A DNA stretch of 48,331 bases from Symplocastrum torsivum CPER-KK1 (GCA_019358875.1 JAHHIF010000063.1:1-48331); one strand, 5' to 3'; numbered from the stretch's first letter, positions 7,601-17,066 are shown. Notes: a model not told the origin generated them from the sequence alone. Program-made: numbers and translations.

Positions 7601-8410
7601 TCATTCCTCGCGCTTTACACGACGAGCGAAAATTGAACCCCGGCGTCCTTCCATTTGAGACAGTTGTAAGAAGCGGCGTAAGTGCTGCAAGTGTTCGTTA
7701 TCTGGTAGTAAGTCTAGATGTTCTAGGGCTTCATTCATCGTGTGTTTAGAACGATAGATCGTTCGGAAGGCTTTTTTGAACTGTCCCATCTCGGCTGTGG
7801 TAATTCCTGCCCGTTTAAGACCAACCTGATTGAGCGATCGCACATGGGCAGGATTTCCTTCAACTAGCATATAGGGGGGTACATCCTGGATAATGCGACT
7901 ACATCCTCCAATCATCGAGAGACGCCCAATGTGGACAAATTGATGAATCCCCACCATCCCACCAAGCACTGCCTTGGACTCAATCTGAACATGACCTGCC
8001 ATTGAAACCGCGTTGGAAATCACTACCGAGTCTTCAATCACGCAATTATGGGCAACGTGGACGTAAGCCATCAGCAGATTGTTATTGCCAATCAGTGTTG
8101 CCTCACCTGCACCTGTCGCCCGGTTAATGGTGACGTACTCGCGAATCCGGTTATCATCACCAATTTTGACCCAACTCATTTCCCCGTTGTACTTGAGGTC
8201 TTGAGGTTCTAAGCCAATCGCTGCGCCAGGAAAAATTTGATTCCTGGCTCCAATTTCTGTTGGTCCCTCGATCACCACATGAGCGCCAATCGTTGTTTGG
8301 GGTCCAACCTTGACATTCTCCCCAATTACTGCATATGCCCCAATCTGAACTGTTGGGTGAAGTTCAGCACCAGGGTGAATAACAGCAGTAGGATGAATCA
8401 GTGTTGCCAT
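7601..8410 (-). CDS. lpxA: UDP-N-acetylglucosamine acyltransferase
   Basis: LpxA adds a 3-hydroxyacyl chain from ACP to UDP-GlcNAc, the first step of lipid A synthesis. The 269-residue protein is a left-handed beta helix with hexapeptide repeats (for example IHPGAELHPTVQIGAYAVIG). The catalytic His lies in the conserved YVHVAHNCVIED segment, and GGCSRIIQDVPPYMLVEGNPA is the usual C-terminal substrate region. The start at 8410 (MATLIHPTAV) was chosen because the 37 codons further upstream are translated from an interspersed repeat and do not look like LpxA. It lies between fabZ and lpxB on the same strand. Confidence 0.95.
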   Translation of the reverse strand: MATLIHPTAVIHPGAELHPTVQIGAYAVIGENVKVGPQTTIGAHVVIEGPTEIGARNQIFPGAAIGLEPQDLKYNGEMSWVKIGDDNRIREYVTINRATGAGEATLIGNNNLLMAYVHVAHNCVIEDSVVISNAVSMAGHVQIESKAVLGGMVGIHQFVHIGRLSMIGGCSRIIQDVPPYMLVEGNPAHVRSLNQVGLKRAGITTAEMGQFKKAFRTIYRSKHTMNEALEHLDLLPDNEHLQHLRRFLQLSQMEGRRGSIFARRVKREE

Positions 8411-8431
8411 AGGAGTGCGTGAGTTTGGAAT

Positions 8432-8503
8432 TTTGTAGGGGTTCCTGCCCCTGTGACCGAGAGACAATTTTGTAGGGGCGAGTAGCCCCTGTGCCCGCCC
8501 TGA
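8432..8503. repeat. TTTTGTAGGGGC-type interspersed repeat
   Basis: Two related copies, TTTTGTAGGGGTTCCTGCCCC (starting about 8434) and TTTTGTAGGGGCGAGTAGCCCC (starting about 8469), each can fold GGGG...CCCC. This family is dispersed in cyanobacterial genomes. It fills most of the spacer between fabZ and lpxA and creates a false N-terminal extension of the lpxA frame. Confidence 0.65.
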
Positions 8504-8548
8504 GTAATTTAGGCTCAGCACTCAACACTGCATGACTCAATGCGCTTT

Positions 8549-9061
8549 TTAGTCTACAAGAGAAAACATGAGTTCACCTTCTGCAACTCTCTGTCCATCA
8601 ACGATTGCACGAGCCTGCATCTTCCCAAAACGACGCCGCTTGAGGGCTATCAGTTCCGCTGTCATCACCAGTTGGTCTCCGGGAACTACGGGACGACGGA
8701 AGCGAACTTTGTCAATTCCAGCAAAGACAAATAATCCTCCCTCTACTTCAGGTAACTGCCGTAGGACGATTCCGCCAACCTGAGCCATCGCCTCGACAAT
8801 CAGCACTCCAGGCATCATCGGTCGTCCGGGAAAATGCCCTTGAAAATGCGGTTCATTGAAGGTGACGTTTTTGATTCCGACAGCTCGTTGCCCTGGAACA
8901 TATTCGATAATTCGGTCAACTAGAGCGAAAGGATAGCGATGGGGTAGGATTTTTTGAATGTCTTCAAGGGTAAGAATCGGTTTAGTCGATGGTGCTTGGT
9001 GATGATTCTGGACAGTTTCTGTAGATTCATCGTGGCTGTTAATGTCGGTCAGTATAGACAT
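8549..9061 (-). CDS. fabZ: 3-hydroxyacyl-ACP dehydratase FabZ
   Basis: A 171-residue hot-dog-fold dehydratase that removes water from 3-hydroxyacyl-ACP in fatty acid elongation; it competes with LpxA for the same substrates, which explains why the genes are neighbours. The active-site His is in LPHRYPFALVDRI and the Glu in PGVLIVEAMAQVGG. The first 30 or so residues (rich in S, T, N and H) precede the core ILTLEDIQKILPHRYPF. The ATG at 9061 was preferred to one at 9097 because the extra codons lie in poorly conserved leader; no clear Shine-Dalgarno sequence decides it. Confidence 0.95.
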   Translation of the reverse strand: MSILTDINSHDESTETVQNHHQAPSTKPILTLEDIQKILPHRYPFALVDRIIEYVPGQRAVGIKNVTFNEPHFQGHFPGRPMMPGVLIVEAMAQVGGIVLRQLPEVEGGLFVFAGIDKVRFRRPVVPGDQLVMTAELIALKRRRFGKMQARAIVDGQRVAEGELMFSLVD

Positions 9062-9174
9062 GAGCGTGCTTAGGTTGGAGGCTGGGGAACACTGCACAAG
9101 GTTTTGGGCTTTTTAGTCTATTGTTCATTGTCCGTTGCGACTAACAACTGACAACCAACAAGTGACTCCAAAAC

Positions 9175-10092
9175 CTAACCAATTTGTTGAGCCAGCTTTT
9201 TGGCAAGTTGGATGTGCAGAGTGTGGCTGGCTTTGTAGGCAAGGAAGTGAGCCACAGGAAAAGTTCCGAGTAAACTTAAATCCCCTACTAAATCTAAAAG
9301 TTTATGACGCACTGGCTCATTTGAAAATCTCAAAGGTGGATTAAGCCATCCAGAGTCCCCGCAAACCAACGCATTTTCTAAGCTTCCGCCTTTAATTAAA
9401 CCTGCTTGTCTGAGTTGATCAATTTGGTGAGCTAAGCCAAATGTCCTAGCCGGTGCGATCGCTTCTGCAAAACTCTCCTCCCCAGGTATCCAGCTATGCC
9501 ATTGCTTACCAATTGCGGATAAATCAAAGTCAATTCCGTAGGTAAATCGGGTTGTTGGTGCTGGGAATGCCGCCACAAAAGCATCCCCTTGATGCACCCA
9601 GAGCGGTTCTTGTAGGAGAAATCCAGAAGCGTCGCTTGGCTTTGAGCGAGCAACACCCACTTCGAGAATTGCCTCAACCCAATTTCGCGCTGAACCATCT
9701 AGGAGAGGAACTTCTGAGCCATCAATCTCAATCCGGGCATCATCAACGCCACTACCTGCGAGGGCAGCTAATAGATGTTCTACTGTCCGTACACGGGCAT
9801 CTTCAGACGTTGGGGTGGCTATTGGTGTCCGGAGTTCTGTGGACAGTGTGGTCTCGTGAACAGCCTCCACCCGTGCAGGAATGATTGGTGTTCCAGGTAG
9901 ATCAACCCGCACAAAATAGCGACCTTCCCCCGCTTTGGCAGGTAGCACCCGCACGTTGGTAAAGCTACCACTGTGCAGTCCTCTGCCTGAACGTTCAAAC
10001 GCAGTTCCTAGAGTGTGACGGGTGGAAATCGCTGATTCATAAAGGTTTTGCTGTCCTACGCTGGGTAAACGCTGGCTTTGGTGGTTAGTCAT
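9175..10092 (-). CDS. lpxC: UDP-3-O-acyl-N-acetylglucosamine deacetylase
   Basis: LpxC is the zinc deacetylase that commits UDP-GlcNAc to lipid A. The 305-residue sequence has the expected marks: GRGLHSG near the N-terminus, the zinc-binding motif TVEHLLAALAG, DGSEVPLLDGSA, the second zinc motif HKLLDLVGDLSLLG (His and Asp ligands) and a late His in KASHTLHIQLAKKL that fits the general acid. It lies between the omp85 gene and fabZ. The spacer toward fabZ (9062-9174) contains the repeat-like string TTGTTCATTGTCCGTTG and ACAACTGACAACCAACAAG. Confidence 0.95.
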   Translation of the reverse strand: MTNHQSQRLPSVGQQNLYESAISTRHTLGTAFERSGRGLHSGSFTNVRVLPAKAGEGRYFVRVDLPGTPIIPARVEAVHETTLSTELRTPIATPTSEDARVRTVEHLLAALAGSGVDDARIEIDGSEVPLLDGSARNWVEAILEVGVARSKPSDASGFLLQEPLWVHQGDAFVAAFPAPTTRFTYGIDFDLSAIGKQWHSWIPGEESFAEAIAPARTFGLAHQIDQLRQAGLIKGGSLENALVCGDSGWLNPPLRFSNEPVRHKLLDLVGDLSLLGTFPVAHFLAYKASHTLHIQLAKKLAQQIG

Positions 10093-10218
10093 TAATCATT
10101 GGTTACTTGGTATGGGACAAAGGACAAGGGAATCTCGCTCCTCCCCAGTCCCCAAATCATGGGCATAAGACATCAGGACAAAGGAATCTCCTCAGCCCCA
10201 ATCCTGACCCCCAACTTC
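10093..10218. repeat. Repeat-containing omp85-lpxC spacer
   Basis: Two related direct repeats occur: GGACAAGGGAATCTCGCTCCTCCCCAGTCCCC (about 10122-10153) and GACAAAGGAATCTCCTCAGCCCC (about 10177-10199). Such ACAAAGGACAAGGG-type strings are common in cyanobacterial spacers. No gene seen. Confidence 0.5.
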
Positions 10219-12474
10219 CTAAAAGCGTTCCCCAATCCCAAAGTGGATACGGCTATCACCCTCATCATTAAGACCATAATCCACCCGAATTGGACCGAGG
10301 GGCGATTGCACTCGGACACCGAGACCAAAGCCAAAGCCAGTACCTGGCTTACCTCTTACACCTGCTGGGTCACCGGGAACGTTGTCGCCTGTACCAAAGT
10401 CGCTGGCAAAGTCAACAAATAGAGCGCCACCGATTGCTGAGATAATTGGGAAGCGATATTCGGCGGTTGCCTGGATAAAGCTACGCCCAGCTCCAACATC
10501 TCCTTCCTCGTAACCCCGCACTGAGCTAGAGCCACCCAGAGAGAAGGCTTCGTAGGGTGGTAAATCACCGAGAACTGTTCCAGCTTGAAGATTAAAGGCA
10601 AGCGCTTGAGGTCCTTCGGTAAAGTTGGTGAACTGCACCGGAATGTAGTAGCTGTAGCTTCCTCGTAAGCGTGTCAGGAGGATGCTGCCACCACCAATAG
10701 GGATGGATTGTTCAACACCTAACCGTAGTAGGGAACCGCTAGTGGGGCGTAGACCATTGTTACGCTGATCGCGTACAGCACCCAACTGAACAGTAAATAG
10801 GTCGTCACTGCCATCCTCACTGAAGCTCAACAGGTTGCCTAGTTCATCTTCTGGGCTGAGTTCACCATCACTATCCCGAATCGAAACACGTTGATACTGT
10901 AAGCCTAGCGATGCTGTCCATTCGGATGGGGTAAAGACATCTCTAGAGAGAGGACGAGTAAAGGTGACACCACCACCTGTTCTGGTAACACGAGGGCGAT
11001 CGCCATTGGGGAGTTCCACTTCCTCTTCACCACCATCAAAGATGAGCGAGATTGACCGCCGTCGGAAGGCATTGACGGTGTAGGACGTTCGGTAGGGGTC
11101 GCCAGCAATCCAAGGGTCAGTAAAGCGTACATCAAACAACAACTCCCGCTGACCGACCTGTAATTCTGCCCCTAGGTTTTGGTTATTACCTCCCAGGTTT
11201 TGCTCTTGATAGCTGATGGTGCCAAATAGTCCACTCGCGGAACTGATACCCGCTCCAGCAGCGACAGAGCCAGTATTTCTCTCAATCACGTCTACAACGA
11301 CAACAACCTGGCGTGGGTCAGTACCAGGAGCAAAGGAAAGCCTTACATCCTCAAAAATTCCCAGACCAAAGACTCGCCGCAAATCCCGTTCGGCGGTCTG
11401 CCGATTGAAGACATCACCAGGGTTTAACTGAACTTCTCGCGTGATGATAAAGTCACGGGTACGACCGTTAACGGGTTGACCTTCTTCATCTGTTGCCTCT
11501 CCCTCGTCATTGAGAAAACGGACGCGAATATCTTCAATGACTCCTTCTGCTACCACCAAGACGACTCTGCCATCCTCAGTCACTTGCTGAGCATCAATCA
11601 CCTGAGCTAGGTCATAGCCGTTTTCTTTGTACCACTCGTTCAATTGCTGGATGCCGTTTTGAAGGTCACGCAGGTTCAGGATTTGACCATATTGTTCGCT
11701 GAAGATTTCATTGACGACTTCCTGAGGCAGAACGCGAGTGCCCACTCCCGCTGGCTCTGTATTCACCACAACCTCACGCAATACGGGGTTAGCCTGCACA
11801 GCGAAGGTAACGCGCACACCCAAGGGAGTATCTTCGGGTATTACGTCAACACTGGAAAATAAGCCCGTTGCGAAAACAGCGTTTACATCCGCTTGCAACT
11901 GAGTACGAGTTGTCGCTTGTCCAGGTCGTGTCGTAATCACTCGAAATACTTCATTTTCTAGTGCGCCTTCTGCACCAGTCACGACAACTTCTGCAACAAG
12001 TACCCGTGCTTCCTCTGCTGCGGGTGCTGTCTGTGTTGAGGGAGTTTCTGGGGTACTGGGTTGAGTGGGTTGAGACGGTTGGTCGGGTGTAGCGTTTTCT
12101 TGGTTGGTGGGCGTTCCTGAAGGAATGTCAAATTCTATAGTGTTTGGTGTTTCTTGTTGTGGCGTTGATTGGTCGCCAGTTGTGGGAACTACAGGCTCCG
12201 GCTGCGTTTGTATCTGGGCAAGAAGGTCTAGTACGGATGCCGCCTGTGAGCGTTTCGCTGGCACAATTAAGTGAAGTTGTGCCTCACGGCTCGGTGACGG
12301 GGGTAGGGGAATCGTATTGACGGTTATTGAATTAGGAGTAGGAGGTGTAACCTGAGTGGGGTTGCTTTCAGGGGCATCTGACACGGATTGACTTGTTTGC
12401 CCGCTAGTTGGCTTAGCGAGACTAATACTGGCAGTTGCGGCGATCATTGCCGCTAATAAGGGAGATAGGCGCAT
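10219..12474 (-). CDS. bamA: Omp85/BamA outer-membrane assembly protein
   Basis: This is the cyanobacterial Omp85 protein that inserts beta-barrel proteins in the outer membrane. From the ATG at 12474 it has 752 residues: a signal peptide (LSPLLAAMIAATASISLA), a Pro/Thr/Gln-rich linker to about residue 155, POTRA domains to about residue 410 (first begins VLVAEVVVTGAEG) and a 16-stranded barrel. The barrel contains the conserved tip motif SSSVRGYEEGDVG and the closing strands RVQSPLGPIRVDYGLN and IHFGIGERF with terminal Phe. A longer reading frame begins at 12591, but its extra residues come from a TGTCCATTGTCCATTGTC repeat. It stands upstream of lpxC, so lipid A and barrel assembly genes are probably co-expressed. 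Confidence 0.93.
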   Translation of the reverse strand: MRLSPLLAAMIAATASISLAKPTSGQTSQSVSDAPESNPTQVTPPTPNSITVNTIPLPPSPSREAQLHLIVPAKRSQAASVLDLLAQIQTQPEPVVPTTGDQSTPQQETPNTIEFDIPSGTPTNQENATPDQPSQPTQPSTPETPSTQTAPAAEEARVLVAEVVVTGAEGALENEVFRVITTRPGQATTRTQLQADVNAVFATGLFSSVDVIPEDTPLGVRVTFAVQANPVLREVVVNTEPAGVGTRVLPQEVVNEIFSEQYGQILNLRDLQNGIQQLNEWYKENGYDLAQVIDAQQVTEDGRVVLVVAEGVIEDIRVRFLNDEGEATDEEGQPVNGRTRDFIITREVQLNPGDVFNRQTAERDLRRVFGLGIFEDVRLSFAPGTDPRQVVVVVDVIERNTGSVAAGAGISSASGLFGTISYQEQNLGGNNQNLGAELQVGQRELLFDVRFTDPWIAGDPYRTSYTVNAFRRRSISLIFDGGEEEVELPNGDRPRVTRTGGGVTFTRPLSRDVFTPSEWTASLGLQYQRVSIRDSDGELSPEDELGNLLSFSEDGSDDLFTVQLGAVRDQRNNGLRPTSGSLLRLGVEQSIPIGGGSILLTRLRGSYSYYIPVQFTNFTEGPQALAFNLQAGTVLGDLPPYEAFSLGGSSSVRGYEEGDVGAGRSFIQATAEYRFPIISAIGGALFVDFASDFGTGDNVPGDPAGVRGKPGTGFGFGLGVRVQSPLGPIRVDYGLNDEGDSRIHFGIGERF

Positions 12475-12604
12475 TTCTTTGAGATTCTTTGGCACTTCCA
12501 CACACCACATTTGTTGCAAGTTAGCAATCAGCTTTTGATTCGTTGTCCATTGTCCATTGTCTGTTGCTCGTTTTAGCGATTTGCCCAACACTAATCGTTA
12601 ATCA

Positions 12605-13345
12605 TCAACCATTAGTTGCTGTATTCGTTGCTAAAACTCGCTCTAGCACTTGCTGATAGGCAGATTCCACATTTCCCAAATCCCGGCGAAAACGGTCTTT
12701 GTCCATTACTCGTCGGTCTGGGTCTGTCTCGGCTTGGTTCCACAAGCGGCAAGTATCAGGGCTGATTTCGTCAGCGAGTAGCAATTGTTGAGTGGAGGTT
12801 ACTCCAAACTCCAGCTTGAAGTCCACCAAGGTAATGCCGCATTGATCGAAGAAAGCCGTGAGAATCTTGTTAATCTGCAAGGCTTGCTCTGTTAGTTGGT
12901 CAAGCTGTTCAGGCGTTGCCAGTTCTAGGAGTAATAAGCGATCGCGTGTTAACAAGGGGTCTCCTAAAGCGTCGTTCTTGAAATAGAATTCTACCAGTGG
13001 TGTTGGAAGTACCTTACCTACTGGTAATCCTGTTTGTTGACACAGACTCCCGGCGGCAATGTTCCTGACGACGACTTCTACAAGCAAGATTCTCACACTC
13101 TTGACGAGCATTTCGTTTGGTGCGGGTCGGTCGATGAAGTGGGTGGGAATGCCTGCGGCTTCTAGTAATTTGAACAATTGAGTTGCGATCGCGCAGTTCA
13201 TCTCGCCTTTGCCAACAATCTGACCTCGCTTTTGAGCATTGAAGGCAGTTGCATCGTCTTTAAAGTGGGTCAACAGCACCTCCGGGTCATCGGTCGTGTA
13301 GAGAATCTTCGCTTTGCCTTCGTAGAGTTTTTGATGAACAGACAT
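12605..13345 (-). CDS. purC: SAICAR synthetase (purine synthesis)
   Basis: PurC makes phosphoribosylaminoimidazole-succinocarboxamide from CAIR, Asp and ATP. The 246-residue protein shows QKLYEGKAKILYTTDD (ATP site), KDDATAFNAQKRG, VEVVVRNIAAGSLCQQTG, and LVDFKLEFG with LLLADEISPDTCRLWN (metal and nucleotide residues). The ATG at 13345 was chosen over an in-frame TTG two codons upstream. It is the first gene of the minus-strand block and is followed 130 bases later by omp85, a usual cyanobacterial gene order. Confidence 0.96.
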   Translation of the reverse strand: MSVHQKLYEGKAKILYTTDDPEVLLTHFKDDATAFNAQKRGQIVGKGEMNCAIATQLFKLLEAAGIPTHFIDRPAPNEMLVKSVRILLVEVVVRNIAAGSLCQQTGLPVGKVLPTPLVEFYFKNDALGDPLLTRDRLLLLELATPEQLDQLTEQALQINKILTAFFDQCGITLVDFKLEFGVTSTQQLLLADEISPDTCRLWNQAETDPDRRVMDKDRFRRDLGNVESAYQQVLERVLATNTATNG

Positions 13346-13919
13346 AAACAATACTCTTTAGTTCTGTAGAGTAATTTGATGAGAAACCTCGCTGTACAGG
13401 ATACAGCGTTCAATCGATAGATAATGAAATCTACTGGGTTGACATACTTACAATAAAAGCAGTTGCCACAAGTTCTCTTACCACATTGAGAATCTTTAGA
13501 TAAGCTAGAGCCTATGTAGCAATGATACTAAGGGGCATTCTGTTGTACCAAAATGATGACAGCCGGGTAACGGGAAAGGCAAAAGAGCCGAGGAACGATT
13601 AATTCTACTTCCTCCTGAGGTCAGTAGGATCTTTGAATACAGTTTTTTATTAAATAGAAAGATATTTGGGAATTAGTTCTTTCGCTCTTGAGCTATTTCC
13701 CAAATAAATATCCGTAAAAGTACTGTTGATTGAGTCGCTTTTTAAGGGAAAGATATAACTAGCAAGGCAGTACACTTTTACCTCATCTTCCTCTACTCAG
13801 AATATCTGATAATAGTGAGACTCTTTCGCTTTGATAAGAACCTAAAGTTGCTGATATTCAAGATAGTCAGTAGTTAGTCTGTTTTTTAGTCAGGATGCAA
13901 ATTTTAAAAGGAGATAGCT
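13346..13919. other. Divergent intergenic region between purC and the DUF7219-like gene
   Basis: A 574-base gap with promoters expected for both directions. The clearest structure is a 9-bp inverted repeat ATTTGGGAA (13664-13672) and TTCCCAAAT (13697-13705) with a 24-base loop. It has no T-run, so it may be a 5' leader structure of the plus-strand gene or a protein site. No ORF, tRNA or known riboswitch was recognised. Confidence 0.5.
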
Positions 13920-14189
13920 ATGGTCGATCAATCTAATTTTCTCTACCCTCGCAGTCGCTATCATGGTCAGGTCAAGCCAGAGAATCTAGTATTTAACGCT
14001 AATCTACAAGAGTTTGCACAACGGATTAGCTACATTTGTAATCTAGAAACCGCTGGTAAGCTTTCCCCAGAAGAGTCCTACAAGCAAATTAAAGCTCTTT
14101 GGAAACAACTAAAACGTTCCAAAAAGGAACTTGCAATTGGTGAAAACCCTTTCCAAACGGAAGAAGATGGGGAAGAAGGAAAGGGATGA
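13920..14189 (+). CDS. Small conserved cyanobacterial protein (DUF7219-like)
   Basis: An 89-residue soluble protein. NFLYPRSRYHG at the N-terminus, FNANLQEFAQRISYICNLE and the Lys-rich helix IKALWKQLKRSKKEL look like a small cyanobacterial family that I believe is DUF7219; the family name is from memory and uncertain. A strong ribosome binding site (AAAAGGAGATAGCT) precedes the ATG. The C-terminus is acidic (EEDGEEGKG). Function unknown. A perfect inverted repeat separates it from the convergent cyclase gene. Confidence 0.75.
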   Translation: MVDQSNFLYPRSRYHGQVKPENLVFNANLQEFAQRISYICNLETAGKLSPEESYKQIKALWKQLKRSKKELAIGENPFQTEEDGEEGKG

Positions 14190-14207
14190 GATGTGTTGAG
14201 CATTAAC

Positions 14208-14250
14208 TGTTCACTGTTGATTGTGCACGCTCAACACTCAACAGTGAACA
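14208..14250. terminator. Perfect inverted repeat between convergent genes
   Basis: TGTTCACTGTTGA (14208-14220) and TCAACAGTGAACA (14238-14250) form a perfect 13-bp stem with a 17-base loop. It lies between two genes that end toward each other, so a bidirectional transcription stop is likely. The sequence also resembles the TGTTCACTGTTCAC-type repeats found in cyanobacterial spacers. There is no strong T-run. Confidence 0.6.
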
Positions 14251-14258
14251 ACAAGTTC

Positions 14259-17066
14259 TTACTTTATTGTCATTGTGTGAACTCCATCCCAGTAATCTGG
14301 AGGTGGGTTGTCTAGAAAGTTTTTGGAGCGTTCTAAGTGAGCAATCACAGCGCGATCGCTTGGTCTAAGCTGATAAGCTTGCTCAAAATAAGTCAATGCC
14401 TCAGAGAAATCTCTGTTGATGTAAGCCTGACGCCCCGCATGGTAGAAGTCCAAAAACTGTTTTGTTGAATCGTTGAGCGGGATGTCAGATTCACCAATCA
14501 ACTCGTAAATATTGACAGCTTGGTTTTTGCCTTTGACCTGAATGCGATCTAACTCGCGTACCCAAATGCGATCGCGACAAAGGTTATAAGTATACTCGCT
14601 CAAGATAATGTCGCAGCCGTACTCTTTAGTAACGCTCTCTAGGCGGGAACTCAGGTTAACCCCATCTCCAATTACGGTATAGTCCATTCGCTTTTGCGAA
14701 CCGATATTACCGGAAACCACCTCCCCCGAACTAATCCCAATGCCAATCCGGATTAAGGGTTGATTCGTCAGGATACGCGGTTGGTTAAACGCGGCTAAGC
14801 GCCAGCGCATATCCAGTGCTGATTTAACAGCCATCAAGGCATGATTTTCTGTTAGTGGCAGTGGCGCACCAAACACCGCCATCAAGGCATCCCCAATAAA
14901 CTTATCAAGAGTGCCTTCGTGGTTGAAGACTGCCTCCACCATCGTTTCAAAGTATTTGTTCAGTAGCGACACCACCTCTGAGGCTCCCAGGTTCTCTGTC
15001 AGTGTCGTATAACCCCGGATATCAGAAAATAGAATCGTTACATCCTTACGCTCACCCACCATTAAGGCATCTTCACCCAACGCCATAACCTGCTCAGCAA
15101 CACCTGGGGTCATGTAGCGATACATGGTGGTCTTCATCCGTTTTTCACGGCTAATATCTTCCAAGACCACTAAACCACCTCGCACAGTCCCCTCCGGGTT
15201 GGTTAGAGGATTAACAGTGAGGTTAATACTGCGTTCGATACCCTGAACTTCCTCATGGCTTATATAGGTTGAGGATTGGGAATCCCAAGGGCTTTCGTTC
15301 CAGGGAATATAAACCTCTGGGTTATCACTCTTAGGGATTGCCAGAATATAGAAACAATTCTCATCGGTTGAGTTGGAGTTAGGGGATTGGCTTGGCTTGG
15401 AGATTGGGCTTTCTTCAGGTAAGAATGGGGTAGATGGTGTTAGTGTCAGCGTACCGTTCCCATTAACAATATTAGAATTGTCAGCCGTTCTAGAGGTGTT
15501 TGCGGTAGCTAGCCTAGATGCTCCATTGAGACTTGGTAAATGAGCATCGTTATTGCTTGGGAATTGGTCTGGATTCTCTTTTTTCTCCTCAGAACGTTCC
15601 CGGTTTCCTAATTTATTGGGACGTTTAAATAACCCAACGGTAAGGTTTTGCTCTGGGACGTAATGCTTAGCACCTGTTGCGAGGCTATTCTGTAAACGCC
15701 CTTGGAGATTTTCGACTGGCACTACTTCCCAAACGTAGCGACCTGTAAGTTTGTAATCCCACAACTGGCGATTTTTACTATCATTTTGCTGAAGCGGACA
15801 ACCGAGCAGTGACAGTGCAGCGTCATTGATTGTGACAATTCGACCCTGCATATCAGTTGAAATTACGGCATCTGAGAGGCTTTGTAGGATGTCCTTCTGA
15901 TATTGCTTTTCAATTAGGACATTTTCAAAGAGCCTAGCGTTTTCCAGAGCAATCCCTGCCTGTATGTTGAACGCCCGCATAAACTCTTCATCGGACGTGG
16001 TGAAGCTGCCTTGGTGCTTGTTGATTAGCTGTGTCACACCAATTAAATCCTTGCTGGTGTTGAACACAGGCATACAAAGAATATTGCGGGTTACATAACC
16101 CGTGCGCTTATCGGTGCTGGGATCGAAGCGCGGGTCTTTGTAGGCATCGGGAATATTCAGTGGCTGACCTGTTGAGGCAACATAACCTGCTATTCCTCGA
16201 TTGGATGGAATCCGAATTTCCATCAGAGTCTGCCCGTCTGCTGTTGCTACCTTGCTCCAGAGTTCGCCTGTCTCTTTACTGAGCATAAACAAGGTACTGC
16301 GATCGGCTTGCATCAAATCACGAGCCTGATCCATCACTAGACGCAGGGTTGCTTCTAAATCCAAGCTTTGGCCTAGAGAGGCTGTCGCCTTAAGCAGTGC
16401 TGCCGCGCCTCGTTGGTTTCGAGCTGCCATGTAGAAGGATTGGCAGGTTTCTAAGATAATGCCGATCGAGGCAGCAAAGTCACGGAATCGCTGTTCATCT
16501 TCGCTATCAAACGGCACCCCATTGCCTTTATTCAACAACTGTACGACAGCAACGACCTGGTTACTACTGCTCAAAATCGGCATACAGAGGAGCGATCGCG
16601 TATGATAACCAGGGCGTTCGTCTACGTCTTTGTTAAACAGGGGGTGGTTGTAGGCATCTGGGATATTGAGATACTCTCCCGTTGTGGCTACATGACCAGC
16701 AAGACCAACATTTAAGGGAATTCGGAGTTCAATCGATTTGCTGGTTTCCGTTTGAGGGATTTTTGCCCAGAGTTGCCCTTTGTCGGCATCTACCAGGAAA
16801 ATGGTTGTGCGATCGGCTTGCAAGATTTGACCAATTTTCAGGGTGAAGGCATCCATCACCTGCTCTAGCATGGTTTCTAGAGCTTCGTTGTTGATCATAT
16901 CGATCGCCCGCAGAAATTGCTGAAATTCAGCGGTGATGAAATCCAACAAGCAGATAAATTCGGGAACGGATAGGTCTTTGACTCGGTGAGTCAAGGCACT
17001 TGTCCGGTTAAGCTGGGTTAATTGAGTGAGTGTAGCCAGAACGCTACCTGTGTTGGAAAGTGTCAT
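14259..17066 (-). CDS. GAF-GAF-PAS class III nucleotide cyclase, CyaB-like
   Basis: A 935-residue sensor cyclase. Two GAF domains (about 70-215 and 240-385) both keep the NKFDE signature of cyclic-nucleotide-binding GAFs (LLNKGNGVPFDSEDEQ and INKHQGSFTTSDEE). A PAS domain follows (about 390-460), then a variable Ser/Asn-rich linker (about 490-620). The class III catalytic domain (about 670-850) has metal Asp 682 and 726, Lys722 and Thr797 as adenine-selecting residues, and Asn804 and Arg808 for the transition state. The spacing equals that of Anabaena CyaB1 as I recall it, so the product should be cAMP, with feedback through the GAF domains. A TPR-like segment ends the protein (870-930). It is soluble and transcribed alone. 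Confidence 0.92.
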   Translation of the reverse strand: MTLSNTGSVLATLTQLTQLNRTSALTHRVKDLSVPEFICLLDFITAEFQQFLRAIDMINNEALETMLEQVMDAFTLKIGQILQADRTTIFLVDADKGQLWAKIPQTETSKSIELRIPLNVGLAGHVATTGEYLNIPDAYNHPLFNKDVDERPGYHTRSLLCMPILSSSNQVVAVVQLLNKGNGVPFDSEDEQRFRDFAASIGIILETCQSFYMAARNQRGAAALLKATASLGQSLDLEATLRLVMDQARDLMQADRSTLFMLSKETGELWSKVATADGQTLMEIRIPSNRGIAGYVASTGQPLNIPDAYKDPRFDPSTDKRTGYVTRNILCMPVFNTSKDLIGVTQLINKHQGSFTTSDEEFMRAFNIQAGIALENARLFENVLIEKQYQKDILQSLSDAVISTDMQGRIVTINDAALSLLGCPLQQNDSKNRQLWDYKLTGRYVWEVVPVENLQGRLQNSLATGAKHYVPEQNLTVGLFKRPNKLGNRERSEEKKENPDQFPSNNDAHLPSLNGASRLATANTSRTADNSNIVNGNGTLTLTPSTPFLPEESPISKPSQSPNSNSTDENCFYILAIPKSDNPEVYIPWNESPWDSQSSTYISHEEVQGIERSINLTVNPLTNPEGTVRGGLVVLEDISREKRMKTTMYRYMTPGVAEQVMALGEDALMVGERKDVTILFSDIRGYTTLTENLGASEVVSLLNKYFETMVEAVFNHEGTLDKFIGDALMAVFGAPLPLTENHALMAVKSALDMRWRLAAFNQPRILTNQPLIRIGIGISSGEVVSGNIGSQKRMDYTVIGDGVNLSSRLESVTKEYGCDIILSEYTYNLCRDRIWVRELDRIQVKGKNQAVNIYELIGESDIPLNDSTKQFLDFYHAGRQAYINRDFSEALTYFEQAYQLRPSDRAVIAHLERSKNFLDNPPPDYWDGVHTMTIK

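Noticed and set aside
12475..12591. N-terminal extension of Omp85
   Set aside because: The extra codons are translated from a TGTCCATTGTCCATTGTC spacer repeat, and a proper signal peptide begins at 12474.
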